A DNA stretch of 64,000 nt. Source: VXOI01 sp965261945. GTDB lineage: Bacteria > Chloroflexota > Dehalococcoidia > Lucifugimonadales > UBA3495. The translations under genes and the position numbers were made by a program. Location: contig CBDHEF010000001.1 of the NCBI GenBank assembly GCA_965261945.1, positions 62,001 through 126,000 of the forward strand. The letters run 5' to 3'. The notes under the pieces are model-generated. The model saw only the letters and a list, made by a program, of their open reading frames with translations, was not told where the DNA came from and made no database searches. Below, one piece after another: positions 23,612-33,536 of the stretch (positions within the stretch are counted from its first letter, which is position 1; the number at the start of each line of letters is the position of its first letter).

Positions 23612-24250
23612 GTGTTCCGGAACTACATCAACTTCAGCGGACGGGCGCAGCGGCCGGAGTTCTGGTGCTTCACCCTGTTCTCTTTCGTTACCCAAGCCAT
23701 CTTGAACTTTATCCCCTTTGTCAGGTGGATTTACGGGTTGGTCCTGTTGCTGCCCTCACTGGCGGTAACGGCGCGGCGGCTCCATGACACCGGACGTTCC
23801 GCCCGTTGGCTTTTGGTCCCTGCCGGCGTCGCCCTGGGATGGGCGATAATTATCGGCGCAGCCACCTTGGTTGAGTCCGATGGAGGCGATGGAGGCGATG
23901 GAGGCGATGGATTTGAATCGTTAATCATCTTGTTGCTTTTCGGACTGATTTGGTCTCTGTTTGGCCTGATAGCGCTGACCATCGTATTGGCCCAGCCGGG
24001 CACCACTGGCCCGAACCGCTACGGCCCAGACCCGTTGCGCCCCGAGTTGAGGAATGACCGGATACCACAGCCTGCCCATGCCTCTGACGCCACGCCGGAT
24101 GCGTCTGGTGTAAGCGCGACCGGCCACGATGTCAGCGCGCCGGATTCCTTGCTGGAATCCGAGCCGGCAAATCGGCAATTCTGCACTCAGTGCGGGAGGC
24201 AACTACAGGCGGAAGCGCTGTTCTGCACCGTCTGCGGTACGTCCGTCTGA
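23612..24250 (+). CDS. DUF805 membrane protein with zinc ribbon, 5' end at a MITE
   Basis: A 212-residue DUF805 protein starting at GTG 23612, the first base after MITE C copy 2. It begins FRNYINFSGRAQRPEFW, while full-length members have about 8-15 residues before that point, so a few N-terminal residues are probably lost. Membrane helices lie at about 20-45 and 65-130. Residues near 90-100 are a GGDGGDGG run from three gatggaggc repeats. The C-terminus is a CTQCGRQLQAEALFCTVCG zinc ribbon. No ribosome site precedes the GTG other than element sequence, so expression is uncertain. Confidence 0.7.
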   Translation: MFRNYINFSGRAQRPEFWCFTLFSFVTQAILNFIPFVRWIYGLVLLLPSLAVTARRLHDTGRSARWLLVPAGVALGWAIIIGAATLVESDGGDGGDGGDGFESLIILLLFGLIWSLFGLIALTIVLAQPGTTGPNRYGPDPLRPELRNDRIPQPAHASDATPDASGVSATGHDVSAPDSLLESEPANRQFCTQCGRQLQAEALFCTVCGTSV

Positions 24251-24383
24251 TTTCCGGCGGCAATCCCTTGCTGCGGAGGCCGGGGCGTGGGCCTTGGGGA
24301 AACGGAAGGGCGCTTCCCCCGTCGGCAACAGGCAACAGACCTGCAATAGCCGTTCCTCGCCCGGCGTCCGGCATTGCCGGAAA

Positions 24384-25526
24384 TCAGGCGTCCTCCGGCG
24401 CCTCCGCCTGCTCCTGGGTTTCGGTACACCCCTGCGGTTCCGAATCCGGGGCCGACGGCGGACGCTTCCACTCCCCTACGAACCAGACCGACATATCCTT
24501 CACCATGGCCACCACGGGCGGCCCGAGGATGATACCCCACAGTCCGAAGAAGTGGCTGGAAATGATGATGATCATGATCAGAGCCACGGGGTGAAGATTC
24601 AAAGTGTCGCCCTGGATCCGGGGCACGAGCAGGGTGTTCTCGAGAAGCTGGACCGCCAGGTATAGAAGGATGACCCAGGGAACCAGGTGCGGCGCGGTGG
24701 CCAGGGTAACCAGCACCCCGGCGGCTCCGCCAATCCATGGGCCGATGACGGGCACCAGTTCCGTGATTCCCGCCACGATGCCGAGGATGAAGGGGAAAGG
24801 CACGCCCAGCAATAGCAGCCCGACGGTGACGACCGCCCCCACAACCAGCCCCAGGGTCAACTGGCCCCGGATGTACCCTCCCAGCGTCCGCTCCGCAATG
24901 TCCAGCAGGTCTTTGATGTAGGGGCGCAGCGCCGCCGGGAAGGGGGCATAGAGCGAGTTCCTGATTAGAGTGGAGTCCTTCATCAGGTAGAAGACCAGCA
25001 CCGGGGCGGTGGCCAGTCCCAAGACCAGGGCGAAGGAGCCGGTAACGACCGACCAGGTCTGGGAGAGCACCCTGCCGACCGCCTCGCCCACGATCCCTCC
25101 GGCGTCAGACAGCGATTCTTCCACCCGGTCCCGCATCTCGACCGGAATCAGCTCGGCGTAGCGCGCAATCCAGCCCTCCACGGTGGCGCGGGCGGAATTG
25201 AAGAACCCGGGGAACTCCTCGGAGAAACGCTGGCTCTGCTCCACGGTGGGAGGCACAATCAGCGCCAGGATTCCGGCCAGGATTCCCAGCAGCCCAAGAT
25301 AGACGACGCCGACGGCAATGCCCCGGCTCAGTCCGGGACGGTTGCGCCGCCAGGGCATCGCCCTCTCCAGCAGCCGAACCACCGGAAGAAGCACATAGGC
25401 AAGCGCCACGCTCAGGCCCAGGGTGAGCAGCGCCGTTCCGATCAGGTACAGCGCCGCCAGCGCGACGAATACCACAGCAGCCGAGGAAAGCAGCAGGAGT
25501 TTCTTGCGTCGTGTGTCCTGGCCCAT
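24384..25526 (-). CDS. AI-2E family (PerM/YdiK-type) membrane transporter
   Basis: A 380-residue multi-pass protein with about eight hydrophobic segments. The family block PFPFILGIVAGITELVPVIGP with LVILLY-like segments, plus HPVALIMIIIISSHFFGLWGIILGPPVVAMVKDM near the C-terminus (quoted in part), is diagnostic for the AI-2E exporter superfamily. Members export autoinducer-2 or move Na+/H+ (or are of unknown substrate). A long periplasmic-type loop lies at about 95-150. It is divergently transcribed from the methylmalonyl-CoA mutase gene. Confidence 0.88.
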   Translation of the reverse strand: MGQDTRRKKLLLLSSAAVVFVALAALYLIGTALLTLGLSVALAYVLLPVVRLLERAMPWRRNRPGLSRGIAVGVVYLGLLGILAGILALIVPPTVEQSQRFSEEFPGFFNSARATVEGWIARYAELIPVEMRDRVEESLSDAGGIVGEAVGRVLSQTWSVVTGSFALVLGLATAPVLVFYLMKDSTLIRNSLYAPFPAALRPYIKDLLDIAERTLGGYIRGQLTLGLVVGAVVTVGLLLLGVPFPFILGIVAGITELVPVIGPWIGGAAGVLVTLATAPHLVPWVILLYLAVQLLENTLLVPRIQGDTLNLHPVALIMIIIISSHFFGLWGIILGPPVVAMVKDMSVWFVGEWKRPPSAPDSEPQGCTETQEQAEAPEDA

Positions 25527-25733
25527 CTATCCCTGCCCTGCGCCGGATGCCGGGGCCACCCATCGGGCCTGCCTGACACCTGGTTCAGTATACTCGCCGC
25601 CGCGCAGTTGCACCGTAACCTTGAGCCTCCCACAGCGTTGCGGTTACACTTGGAATTCAGGATATTGAGAATTTGATACTGTCGGCGGTCTGCGGACTCC
25701 GCGGGCGGGCTGCGCAACTGAAAGGAGGGCGGT

Positions 25734-27395
<1,662 letters not shown>

Positions 27396-27462
27396 GGTGC
27401 TGCCGCCGCAGTCCCCTCTCCCTCCAGGGAGAGGGTTAGGGTGGTACGCTAAGGAGAGAATC

Positions 27463-28119
27463 ATGCCGCTGCACAAATTCAACAACCCGGGGCTGGTGTA
27501 TTACAAGGCCCTAAGTAAATACCTAGAATCGGTGCAGGGAATCCCGGAAGTGGTGGAAGTGCGGCTGTCGGAAGATGACGTGCTGTACACCATCATCTCG
27601 GCACCCTGGGATAATGATGACGCAGTATCCTATCGCGTTTACCACGCCGAAGCGCAAGCGACGCGGGCTATTGCAGAGTATCCTTTCCACTTTCGCCTGC
27701 TCAACGACCAGGCTCCGGACATAGAAAACCGAGCTACCGACAATCGCAGCTACGGGGACTTGGTCTGGGGGCGCGATACGGGGATTAACCGATGCACGGA
27801 GGAGGCCATGAAGACATCCAAGCTCAACAACCCCGGACTAATCTACTACCAAGCCCTGAGCAAGTATCTGGAGCTGGTCAAGGAAATCCCGGAGGTCGTC
27901 GAGGTGCGGCTGGCCGAGGATGACTCGCTATGCACGATTATCTCGGCGACGCCGCATGACGACGAGCCTTGCTATCGAGTATTCGAGGCTCAAGGGGCCG
28001 TTATACGAGGCGTGAAACAGCAGCCGTTTCTGTTCGATTTGGTGAACTGCCAAGAACTGCCGGAAAACCAACGGCCCGAACGCATTGCTAATCTGGGCGA
28101 TTTGGTGTGGAAGCGATAA
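27463..28119 (+). CDS. Protein of two tandem homologous modules, unknown function
   Basis: A 218-residue protein formed by two copies of a module of about 105 residues: FNNPGLVYYKALSKYLESV/IPEVVEVRLSEDDVLYTIIS/GDLVWGR and LNNPGLIYYQALSKYLELV/IPEVVEVRLAEDDSLCTIIS/GDLVWKR. The start ATG 27463 has AAGGAG. The second module has its own ATG at 27808 with GGAGGAGG in front, so it was probably a separate gene that is now in frame with the first, or is still translated independently. The family is not recognised. Three bases separate it from the HEPN-like gene, so it belongs to that operon. Confidence 0.65.
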   Translation: MPLHKFNNPGLVYYKALSKYLESVQGIPEVVEVRLSEDDVLYTIISAPWDNDDAVSYRVYHAEAQATRAIAEYPFHFRLLNDQAPDIENRATDNRSYGDLVWGRDTGINRCTEEAMKTSKLNNPGLIYYQALSKYLELVKEIPEVVEVRLAEDDSLCTIISATPHDDEPCYRVFEAQGAVIRGVKQQPFLFDLVNCQELPENQRPERIANLGDLVWKR

Positions 28120-28122
28120 TCA

Positions 28123-28479
28123 ATGTTAACCATACAAGAACATTTGGATTTGGCCGAAAGGAACGAACAATTTGTAGAAGCAATCGCATTCCTACCGCAA
28201 AGGTTCCCGGAGTGGGAGATTACGGCAATGTTCTATTCCGCTCTCCATTACGCCAGCGCGTTTCTGGCAACGCAGGGCCATAGCCCCCAAATCCATCATC
28301 AAAGAAATAATATGGTCTGGAATCTGACAAATGCCGGTACAGATTACCAAAATCTGTATCGTCTGAGCCTGAACACTCGCTACCAGAGGTCAACCTACAC
28401 CCCCACACAGGCGGATACAATCAGGACAGGCCCATTTCGCCGCGTCAAAGAGGAAATGCTGGCGTTGCTGCCAAGCTAA
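28123..28479 (+). CDS. HEPN-like domain protein
   Basis: A 118-residue helical protein. EWEITAMFYSALHYASAFLATQG followed by HHQRNNMV and NLYRLSLNTRYQ resembles the HEPN domain (helix with A-x-x-x-x-Y-A-x-x-H-x-x-x-A, then a basic/His loop and an S-x-x-x-RY helix). HEPN proteins are often ribonuclease toxins or nucleotide-handling partners in conflict systems. A canonical R-x(4-6)-H is only approximate here (HHQRNN region), so RNase activity is not certain. A broken second copy lies at 29063-29191. Confidence 0.6.
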   Translation: MLTIQEHLDLAERNEQFVEAIAFLPQRFPEWEITAMFYSALHYASAFLATQGHSPQIHHQRNNMVWNLTNAGTDYQNLYRLSLNTRYQRSTYTPTQADTIRTGPFRRVKEEMLALLPS

Positions 28480-28493
28480 CGGGAGAGATAGCG

Positions 28494-28961
28494 ATGCAAG
28501 AGAACGCAGAAGAAGAGATCAAAAAACTGCTTCAAACACATGGGAATGTGATAGAGAAACTGGTCAGACTCGGCGTTGTCAAGACTCGCAACAACCCTAT
28601 AGGGGACTACAAGGAATGGCTTGTTCGCAGGCGAATGGGTTTGAAGGAGGCTCCCTCGAATCAGAAGGGGTTCGACGCTACCGACGATAACGGGAAACGC
28701 TATCAAATCAAGGGCAGGCGAGAAGAAGGACCTTCGGTCCAATTCAGCCCTGTCAGAGATCTCAAAAGTCGATACTTCGATTTTTTGATTACCGTCGCTT
28801 TCAACAACGATTACTCTATACGCTTTGCAGTGATGATTCCCCACGAAATCGTGGAGGAATTTGCAGAGTATCGGCAGTACGTCAACGGTCACCTGCCGAT
28901 ACTCAGAGACGACAACGCTAAGCACCCCGGCGTTACAGACATTTGGCATCTCCTAGACTGA
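28494..28961 (+). CDS. Restriction-endonuclease-like protein (DUF6998-like)
   Basis: A 155-residue protein 14 bases downstream of the HEPN-like gene, with GGGAG before the ATG. The block NPIGDYKEWLVRRRMG (about 34-49), then KGFDATDDNGKRYQIKGRREEG (in part, about 58-79) and YFDFLITVAFNNDYS, looks like a PD-(D/E)XK-type core with Glu41, Asp60/Asp63 and Q-I-K. I recall similar proteins annotated as DUF6998. A nuclease role in the operon is inference from the motif and the HEPN neighbour. Confidence 0.6.
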   Translation: MQENAEEEIKKLLQTHGNVIEKLVRLGVVKTRNNPIGDYKEWLVRRRMGLKEAPSNQKGFDATDDNGKRYQIKGRREEGPSVQFSPVRDLKSRYFDFLITVAFNNDYSIRFAVMIPHEIVEEFAEYRQYVNGHLPILRDDNAKHPGVTDIWHLLD

Positions 28962-29062
28962 ACGCAATGAACTCTACCGGCCAAGCGAAGCTAACCCGTA
29001 CATACTGCCCATCCATGCGAAACCTCCCGCCATCCCACGCTATAATGCCGAATCAATCATGG

Positions 29063-29191
29063 ATGATAACGGCAGAGCAGCATTCGCATCTGGCAGAAAG
29101 AAACGAACGATTCGCAAAGGTCATCGCCTTGACCCCAGAGCGGGAGTGGCAGGAAAGAACCGGGAGTGCGCCCTCGTCGTTCCAGCCTTGA
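29063..29191 (+). pseudogene. HEPN-like gene remnant
   Basis: ITAEQHSHLAERNERFAKVIALTP at the start matches the opening of the intact HEPN-like protein at 28123 (IQEHLDLAERNEQFVEAIAFLP). After EREWQERTG the homology is lost and a stop follows. It is a 5' fragment of a second copy, showing that the cassette was once larger. Confidence 0.6.
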
Positions 29192-29286
29192 GCCGGAATC
29201 GAGACGTTTGGCCCGAACCGCGCTTGCGACCCAATTTCAATATAATTGGCAAGACGACCACAGTAATGAAAAGGGGAGTAACCACC

Positions 29287-30444
29287 ATGCCCGACCTGAT
29301 ACTCAACGAAGAGGAGCAGATGCTCCAAACCACCCTGCGGGAGTTCGTTGACCGCGAAATTGCGCCCAAGGCCAGAGAGTCCGACGAGCGCGCCGAGTTC
29401 CAGTGGGACGCCTGGCGCGGGTTCGCCGAGCTGGGGCTGACCGGCTTGGGCGTTGATGTCAAGTATGGCGGCAGCGGGCCGGCCGGATACCGGCAGGTGT
29501 CCATCGCCGCCGAGGAAGTGGCGCGGGGTGACGCCTCGGCCTCCGTGAGCTGGCTGGCCCACTTGGCCCTCGGCGTGGCCTCCATCGACCGCTTCGGCAG
29601 CGACGAGCAGAAGGAGCGCATCCTGCCGCCGCTGGCCGACGGCCGGGGCGTGGCCGCCTTCGGCCTGACCGAGCCCGGGGGCGGCTCGGACGCCGCCGCG
29701 CTCCAGACCACCGCCGTCGAGCGCGACGGCACCTGGTTCCTCAACGGCAGCAAAATGTTCATCACCAACGCCTCGGTGGCCCAGAGCATCGTCGTCTTCG
29801 CCACTCAGGACCGGGACAAGGGCTACAAGGGGGTCAGCGCCTTCATCGTGGAGAAGGGATCGCCGGGGCTGACCATCAACCCGATGCACGGCAAGCTGGG
29901 GATGCGCAGCTCCACCACCGACGAAATCGTCTTCCAGGATACCCCGGTGTCCTCGGAGAACCTGCTGGGCGAGGAAGGGCGCGGCTTCAACCAGGCCATG
30001 GAAATCCTGACTTCCAGCCGCATCATCATCGCCGCCCAGAGCGTCGGCATCGGCCAGTCGGCGCTGGAGGTCGCCGTGCGCTACGCCCAGCAGCGCCACT
30101 CCTTCGGCCAGCCTATCGCCCATCATCAGGGCATCCAGTTCATGCTGGCCGACATGGCCGCCGAGGTCCACGCCGCCCGCGTGGTCACCATGAACGCCGC
30201 CACCTTGAAGGACGCCGGCCGCCCCTTCATGCAGGAAGCCTCCATCGCCAAGCTGATCGCGTCGGAGATGTGCATCCGCGCCGCCGACAAGGCGTTGCAG
30301 ATTCACGGCGGTTCCGGCTACTTCCAGGAGGCCGGCGTTGAGCGCATCCTGCGCGACGCCCGGGTGACCACAATCTACGAGGGAACTTCGGAAGTCCAGC
30401 GCCTGCTCATTGCGCGCCAGCTTCTGAAGGATTACGCTATCTAA
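29287..30444 (+). CDS. Acyl-CoA dehydrogenase
   Basis: A 385-residue acyl-CoA dehydrogenase. I chose ATG 29287 (GGGGAG upstream, start of homology MPDLILNEEEQML) over the longer frame from 29059. Signature blocks: FGLTEPGGGSDAAALQTTA (about 122-140), YAQQRHSFGQPIAHHQGIQFMLADM (in part), QIHGGSGYFQEAGVERILRDARVTTIYEGTSEVQ (in part), which carries the catalytic Glu in YEGTSE. It introduces a trans-2,3 double bond into acyl-CoA with FAD. With the mutase genes around it, short or branched-chain acyl-CoA oxidation is likely. Confidence 0.92.
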   Translation: MPDLILNEEEQMLQTTLREFVDREIAPKARESDERAEFQWDAWRGFAELGLTGLGVDVKYGGSGPAGYRQVSIAAEEVARGDASASVSWLAHLALGVASIDRFGSDEQKERILPPLADGRGVAAFGLTEPGGGSDAAALQTTAVERDGTWFLNGSKMFITNASVAQSIVVFATQDRDKGYKGVSAFIVEKGSPGLTINPMHGKLGMRSSTTDEIVFQDTPVSSENLLGEEGRGFNQAMEILTSSRIIIAAQSVGIGQSALEVAVRYAQQRHSFGQPIAHHQGIQFMLADMAAEVHAARVVTMNAATLKDAGRPFMQEASIAKLIASEMCIRAADKALQIHGGSGYFQEAGVERILRDARVTTIYEGTSEVQRLLIARQLLKDYAI

Positions 30445-30547
30445 CGCCATAATTGCCAACACGGCGAGCGCAGAGATTCGAGGGAACCTTATAATCTCTG
30501 CGCCAGCCCCAGCCCCGCAGGTTCCATTTCCAGCCGGAGATAATGAT

Positions 30548-30808
30548 ATGGCTTCCAACCCTTCCCATGAACCGCCGGCGGAGTCAGGCGCTGTCCTGTG
30601 GCTTGCCGTAGGTCGATTGCAGTCGGACACCGCCCGGCTGATAGAGGGGCAAACCGAATTTCGTGCCGACCTGGCCGAGACGAACCGCGAGACGAACCGT
30701 AGGATCGACGAGACGAACCGTAGGATCGATCGGCTGTTTTACGCCATAATAGGCGTGGGCGCCGGGGTCATAGGCACCCTTGCAGCGGTGTTGCTGCGCA
30801 GCGGCTAA
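30548..30808 (+). CDS. Small coiled-coil, tail-anchored membrane protein
   Basis: An 86-residue protein. Residues 20-62 are a charged helix with a tandem ETNRRID repeat (a 21-bp in-frame DNA duplication at about 30680-30728); residues 64-84 are one hydrophobic helix (FYAIIGVGAGVIGTLAAVLL) near the C-terminus. Such hemolysin-XhlA-like or coiled-coil anchors are common and functionally unassigned. No close ribosome site is seen; GGAGATAATGAT precedes the ATG. Confidence 0.55.
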   Translation: MASNPSHEPPAESGAVLWLAVGRLQSDTARLIEGQTEFRADLAETNRETNRRIDETNRRIDRLFYAIIGVGAGVIGTLAAVLLRSG

Positions 30809-30864
30809 TTGCCGCCCGGCAGTTTCCGGCAGAGATTAAGAAAACCAACGCAGAATGTATTGAG

Positions 30865-31275
30865 ATGCAGAATAACGAAAGACCCACTCGCATCCTGGTG
30901 GCCAAGCCGGGCCTCGACGGCCACGACCGAGGCGCAAAGGTCATTGCCCGCGCCCTCCGCGACGCCGGCATGGAGGTCATATATACTGGCATCCGCCAAA
31001 GTCCCCAGATGATTGTCCAGGCAGCGGCCCAAGAGGACGTGGACGTTCTTGGACTGAGCATCCTCTCCGGCGCTCACCTGGAAATCCTGCCGGAGGTTAT
31101 GACGCTGCTCGGAGAGCAGGGGATGGACGATGTGCTGGTGGTGGTGGGAGGCATCATCCCGGCCGTTGACCGCCAGCGCCTGAAGGACTTGGGCATCACC
31201 GAGGTATTCGGCCCAGGAACCTCCACTGGCGAGATAGTGGAGTTCATCCGCGAATCCATGGCCGGGCGGGTCTAG
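30865..31275 (+). CDS. Methylmalonyl-CoA mutase small subunit (cobalamin-binding)
   Basis: A 136-residue B12-binding domain protein. GLDGHDRGAKVIARALRDAG (15-34) carries the D-x-H-x-x-G lower-ligand motif, LGLSILSGAH lies at about 62-71 and VVVGGIIP at about 92-99, the other two cobalamin-contact loops. It pairs with the large subunit at 25734-27395. The two genes are separated by the HEPN operon and the acyl-CoA dehydrogenase, whereas they are usually adjacent, which suggests insertion of the intervening block. Confidence 0.92.
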   Translation: MQNNERPTRILVAKPGLDGHDRGAKVIARALRDAGMEVIYTGIRQSPQMIVQAAAQEDVDVLGLSILSGAHLEILPEVMTLLGEQGMDDVLVVVGGIIPAVDRQRLKDLGITEVFGPGTSTGEIVEFIRESMAGRV

Positions 31276-31343
31276 TGGCGGCGGGAACCCGGAGGGACTG
31301 GGAAGCCGGAATATGCCCGATAATGCCGAGCCCCCGGTTTTTC

Positions 31344-31374
31344 TTGACAGCCCCGATTGGGTAGAATCTATAAT
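31344..31374 (+). promoter_or_regulatory. Consensus-like promoter of the DUF177-rpmF genes
   Basis: TTGACA at 31344-31349 and TATAAT at 31369-31374, both perfect hexamers, with a slightly long 19-base spacer. They lie about 33 bases upstream of the DUF177 start. Confidence 0.55.
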
Positions 31375-31406
31375 CCCCGGTGGCAATTCCGGGATGTCCG
31401 CTTGAT

Positions 31407-31937
31407 ATGCTTTATAATGTATCGCAGCTCCTGATGGAGCCGACCGGCTCCACCAGACAGCTTCCACTTGATGAACTCGTGTCCGGCAGCAAGGAAGGTG
31501 TGGGAGCTGGCCGGGCGTCGGGTACTGTGCGTCTTTTGCGAACCCATCAGGGCCTGCTGGTCAACGCGACTATCGAAGTCCAGGTGGACGTTGCCTGCGG
31601 ACGTTGCCTGACGGACTTTGCCCGCGCGTCTACGCTGATTCTGGAAGAGGAATGCTACCCGACGGTTGATCCTTCAACGGGTAGGAATGTGGAGCCGCCC
31701 GGCGAATCCGAGGGGGTGGTGCACATCGACACCCGCCAGATGATCGACTTGAGCGACGTTTTGCGCCAGTACCTTCTTACCGACGAGCCGCTCAAGACTC
31801 TCTGCTGCCGCGATTGCCTGGGACTCTGCCCGGAGTGCGGCGCGAATCTCAATGCGGAAAAATGTAAATGCGATACACGCGCCATTGACCCTCGCTGGGG
31901 GGCGCTGGCGGATCTGTTTTCCGGGGATAACAGGTAG
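31407..31937 (+). CDS. DUF177 (YceD-like) protein
   Basis: A 176-residue DUF177 protein from ATG 31407 (MLYNVSQLLMEPTGSTRQ). The frame starts earlier at GTG 31380, but this ATG matches where family members begin. Two cysteine pairs, CGRCL near 63-67 and CCRDCLGLCPECGANLN near 138-154, are typical, as is the C-terminal DPRWGALADL. DUF177 genes almost always precede rpmF and are linked to 23S rRNA and ribosome assembly; here rpmF follows 170 bases later. Confidence 0.85.
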   Translation: MLYNVSQLLMEPTGSTRQLPLDELVSGSKEGVGAGRASGTVRLLRTHQGLLVNATIEVQVDVACGRCLTDFARASTLILEEECYPTVDPSTGRNVEPPGESEGVVHIDTRQMIDLSDVLRQYLLTDEPLKTLCCRDCLGLCPECGANLNAEKCKCDTRAIDPRWGALADLFSGDNR

Positions 31938-31967
31938 CGCCGACATGGCCCGCCGCGTGTAACAAGT

Positions 31968-32008
31968 GTAGGCTATAGGCGTAAGCGTACCTTAAGCTTA
32001 TAGCCTAC
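31968..32008 (+). promoter_or_regulatory. Hairpin in the rpmF leader
   Basis: A 10-bp perfect stem, gtaggctata (31968-31977) with tatagcctac (31999-32008), closes a loop that itself holds gtaagcgtac/gctta pairings. It lies in the 167-base gap between DUF177 and rpmF. It has no U tract, so a leader structure or processing site is more likely than a terminator. Confidence 0.45.
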
Positions 32009-32104
32009 CTAGAGGAGGCCGGTGCACAAGGCGGAATCTAATCTTACGAACACGAAAACGGAAGCCCCACGGCAAAGGGGTAATCCTCAAGAGGAGACAA
32101 GACA

Positions 32105-32287
32105 ATGGGCGCACTACCCAAGAAGAAGCTCACGCGGGCGCGGCAGGGGCGCCGGCTGGCAGCCTACAAGCTCAAGCCGGTACACGCCGCTATATGCCAG
32201 CGTTGCCGCAGCGCCAAGCTGCCCCACACCGCTTGTCCGCAGTGCGGGTACTACCGGGGCAGACAGGTAGTGGGGGATCTGTCCTGA
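32105..32287 (+). CDS. rpmF: 50S ribosomal protein L32
   Basis: A 60-residue bL32. MGALPKKKLTRARQGRRLA is the usual basic N-terminus, and C-x-x-C (CQRC, 31-34) with CPQCG (about 44-48) forms the zinc ribbon. AAGAGGAG precedes the ATG by eight bases. The commonly adjacent plsX is absent; a 293-base gap without a recognisable gene leads directly to fabD. Confidence 0.93.
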   Translation: MGALPKKKLTRARQGRRLAAYKLKPVHAAICQRCRSAKLPHTACPQCGYYRGRQVVGDLS

Positions 32288-32580
32288 CGTGGCGTTACAT
32301 TGTGTCAACGCCGCCGGACCCGGTGCGTCCGGGGTGCGGAAAAAGTGCAACTGCCGCAGCTCTGAGCCGCCCGGGCAGGGACGGAGGCATTGGCCGCCCT
32401 TGTCGGAACGCTTGGCGAGGGAATCGAAATCACATGATAAGAAGACATATTCCATTGCATCTCCATCAGAAGATGTCTTAAAATCTGCACAATGATTTGA
32501 ACTCTGCACAATGACTTTAACCCGCTTGGATCTTTTGGGTTGATCTTAAGTTTCCTTCTCTGGAGGCTGCGACGAGTACC

Positions 32581-33519
32581 GTGGAAATTAAAGACAGGGC
32601 CTACGTGTTCCCAGGCCAGGGTTCGCAGAAAGTGGGGATGGGCATCAGCCTCATGGAGGAATCCCGGGCCGCCCGCGAGACCTTTGAGGAAGCGGACGAT
32701 AGCTTGGGGTTCCCGCTGTCCCGCATGATATTTGAGGGTCCGGCCGGAGAGTTGCAGAATACTGTCAACTCCCAACCAGCCATAATGACCGTGAGCATTG
32801 CCGCCTGGAGGACGTTGGCCGAATTCGCTGGCTCCGAAGCCGTCGAGGCCAGGGCCGTTGCTGGCCACAGCCTGGGCGAGTACACTGCCCTCGTCGTCGC
32901 TGGCGTTATTGATTTCGCCGATGCCGTCCGCCTGGTGCGCCGGCGAGGCGAACTGATGCAGCAGGCGTCCATGAACCGCCCAGGGACCATGGCGGCCATC
33001 CTGGGCCTGGACGAACTGGCTTTCGCCCAGATTTGCGCCGAAACCGGCGTGGAGCTGGCCAACATCAACACCGACAACCAGATAGTGATCAGCGGCGACC
33101 GGATGGCCATTGCCCATGCCGTGGACCTGGCCACCGCCCGGGGCGCCCGCAAGGCCGTCCCCCTGCCGGTGAGCGGCGCCTTCCACTCCTCGCTTATGGT
33201 CGAGGCCGAGAAGGGGCTGACCGCTGAACTGGATTCGTTGCATTTTCGTGAACCCAGGATGCCCCTGATCGCCAACTGCGACTGCCGCCCCCTGACCACC
33301 AGCGCCGAACTCCGTGAGGAACTGGTCCTGGGCCTCTGCCGTTGTGTCCAATGGAAGGACTCGGTGCGCGCCATGATTGACTCCGGGGTCAGCCGGTTCG
33401 TCGAATTCGGCGCCGGTGGAGTGCTGGCAGGGCTGATCAAGCGAATCGACCGGGAGGTGGAAGTCTCCGCGGTGGCCGACCCGGATTCAATCCGCAAGCT
33501 GGCCGCAACGATAGGCTGA
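32581..33519 (+). CDS. fabD: Malonyl-CoA:ACP transacylase
   Basis: A 312-residue FabD. AYVFPGQGSQKVGMG lies at 7-21, the nucleophile Ser97 in VAGHSLGEYTALV, and the catalytic His in SGAFHSSLM. The enzyme moves malonyl from CoA to ACP for fatty acid synthesis; its partner acpP is 0.5 kb downstream. The start is GTG 32581, with GGAGG somewhat far upstream (about 17 bases). A later start would lose the GQGSQ motif. Confidence 0.93.
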   Translation: MEIKDRAYVFPGQGSQKVGMGISLMEESRAARETFEEADDSLGFPLSRMIFEGPAGELQNTVNSQPAIMTVSIAAWRTLAEFAGSEAVEARAVAGHSLGEYTALVVAGVIDFADAVRLVRRRGELMQQASMNRPGTMAAILGLDELAFAQICAETGVELANINTDNQIVISGDRMAIAHAVDLATARGARKAVPLPVSGAFHSSLMVEAEKGLTAELDSLHFREPRMPLIANCDCRPLTTSAELREELVLGLCRCVQWKDSVRAMIDSGVSRFVEFGAGGVLAGLIKRIDREVEVSAVADPDSIRKLAATIG

Positions 33520-33536
33520 TACCCCCAGGACTTGCA

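Noticed and set aside
28943..29062. Longer start for the HEPN remnant
   Set aside because: Homology begins at 29063; the upstream frame overlaps the nuclease-like gene and has no matching sequence.
29053..30630. 525-codon minus-strand frame opposite acyl-CoA dehydrogenase
   Set aside because: Shadow frame; the plus strand carries the enzyme motifs.
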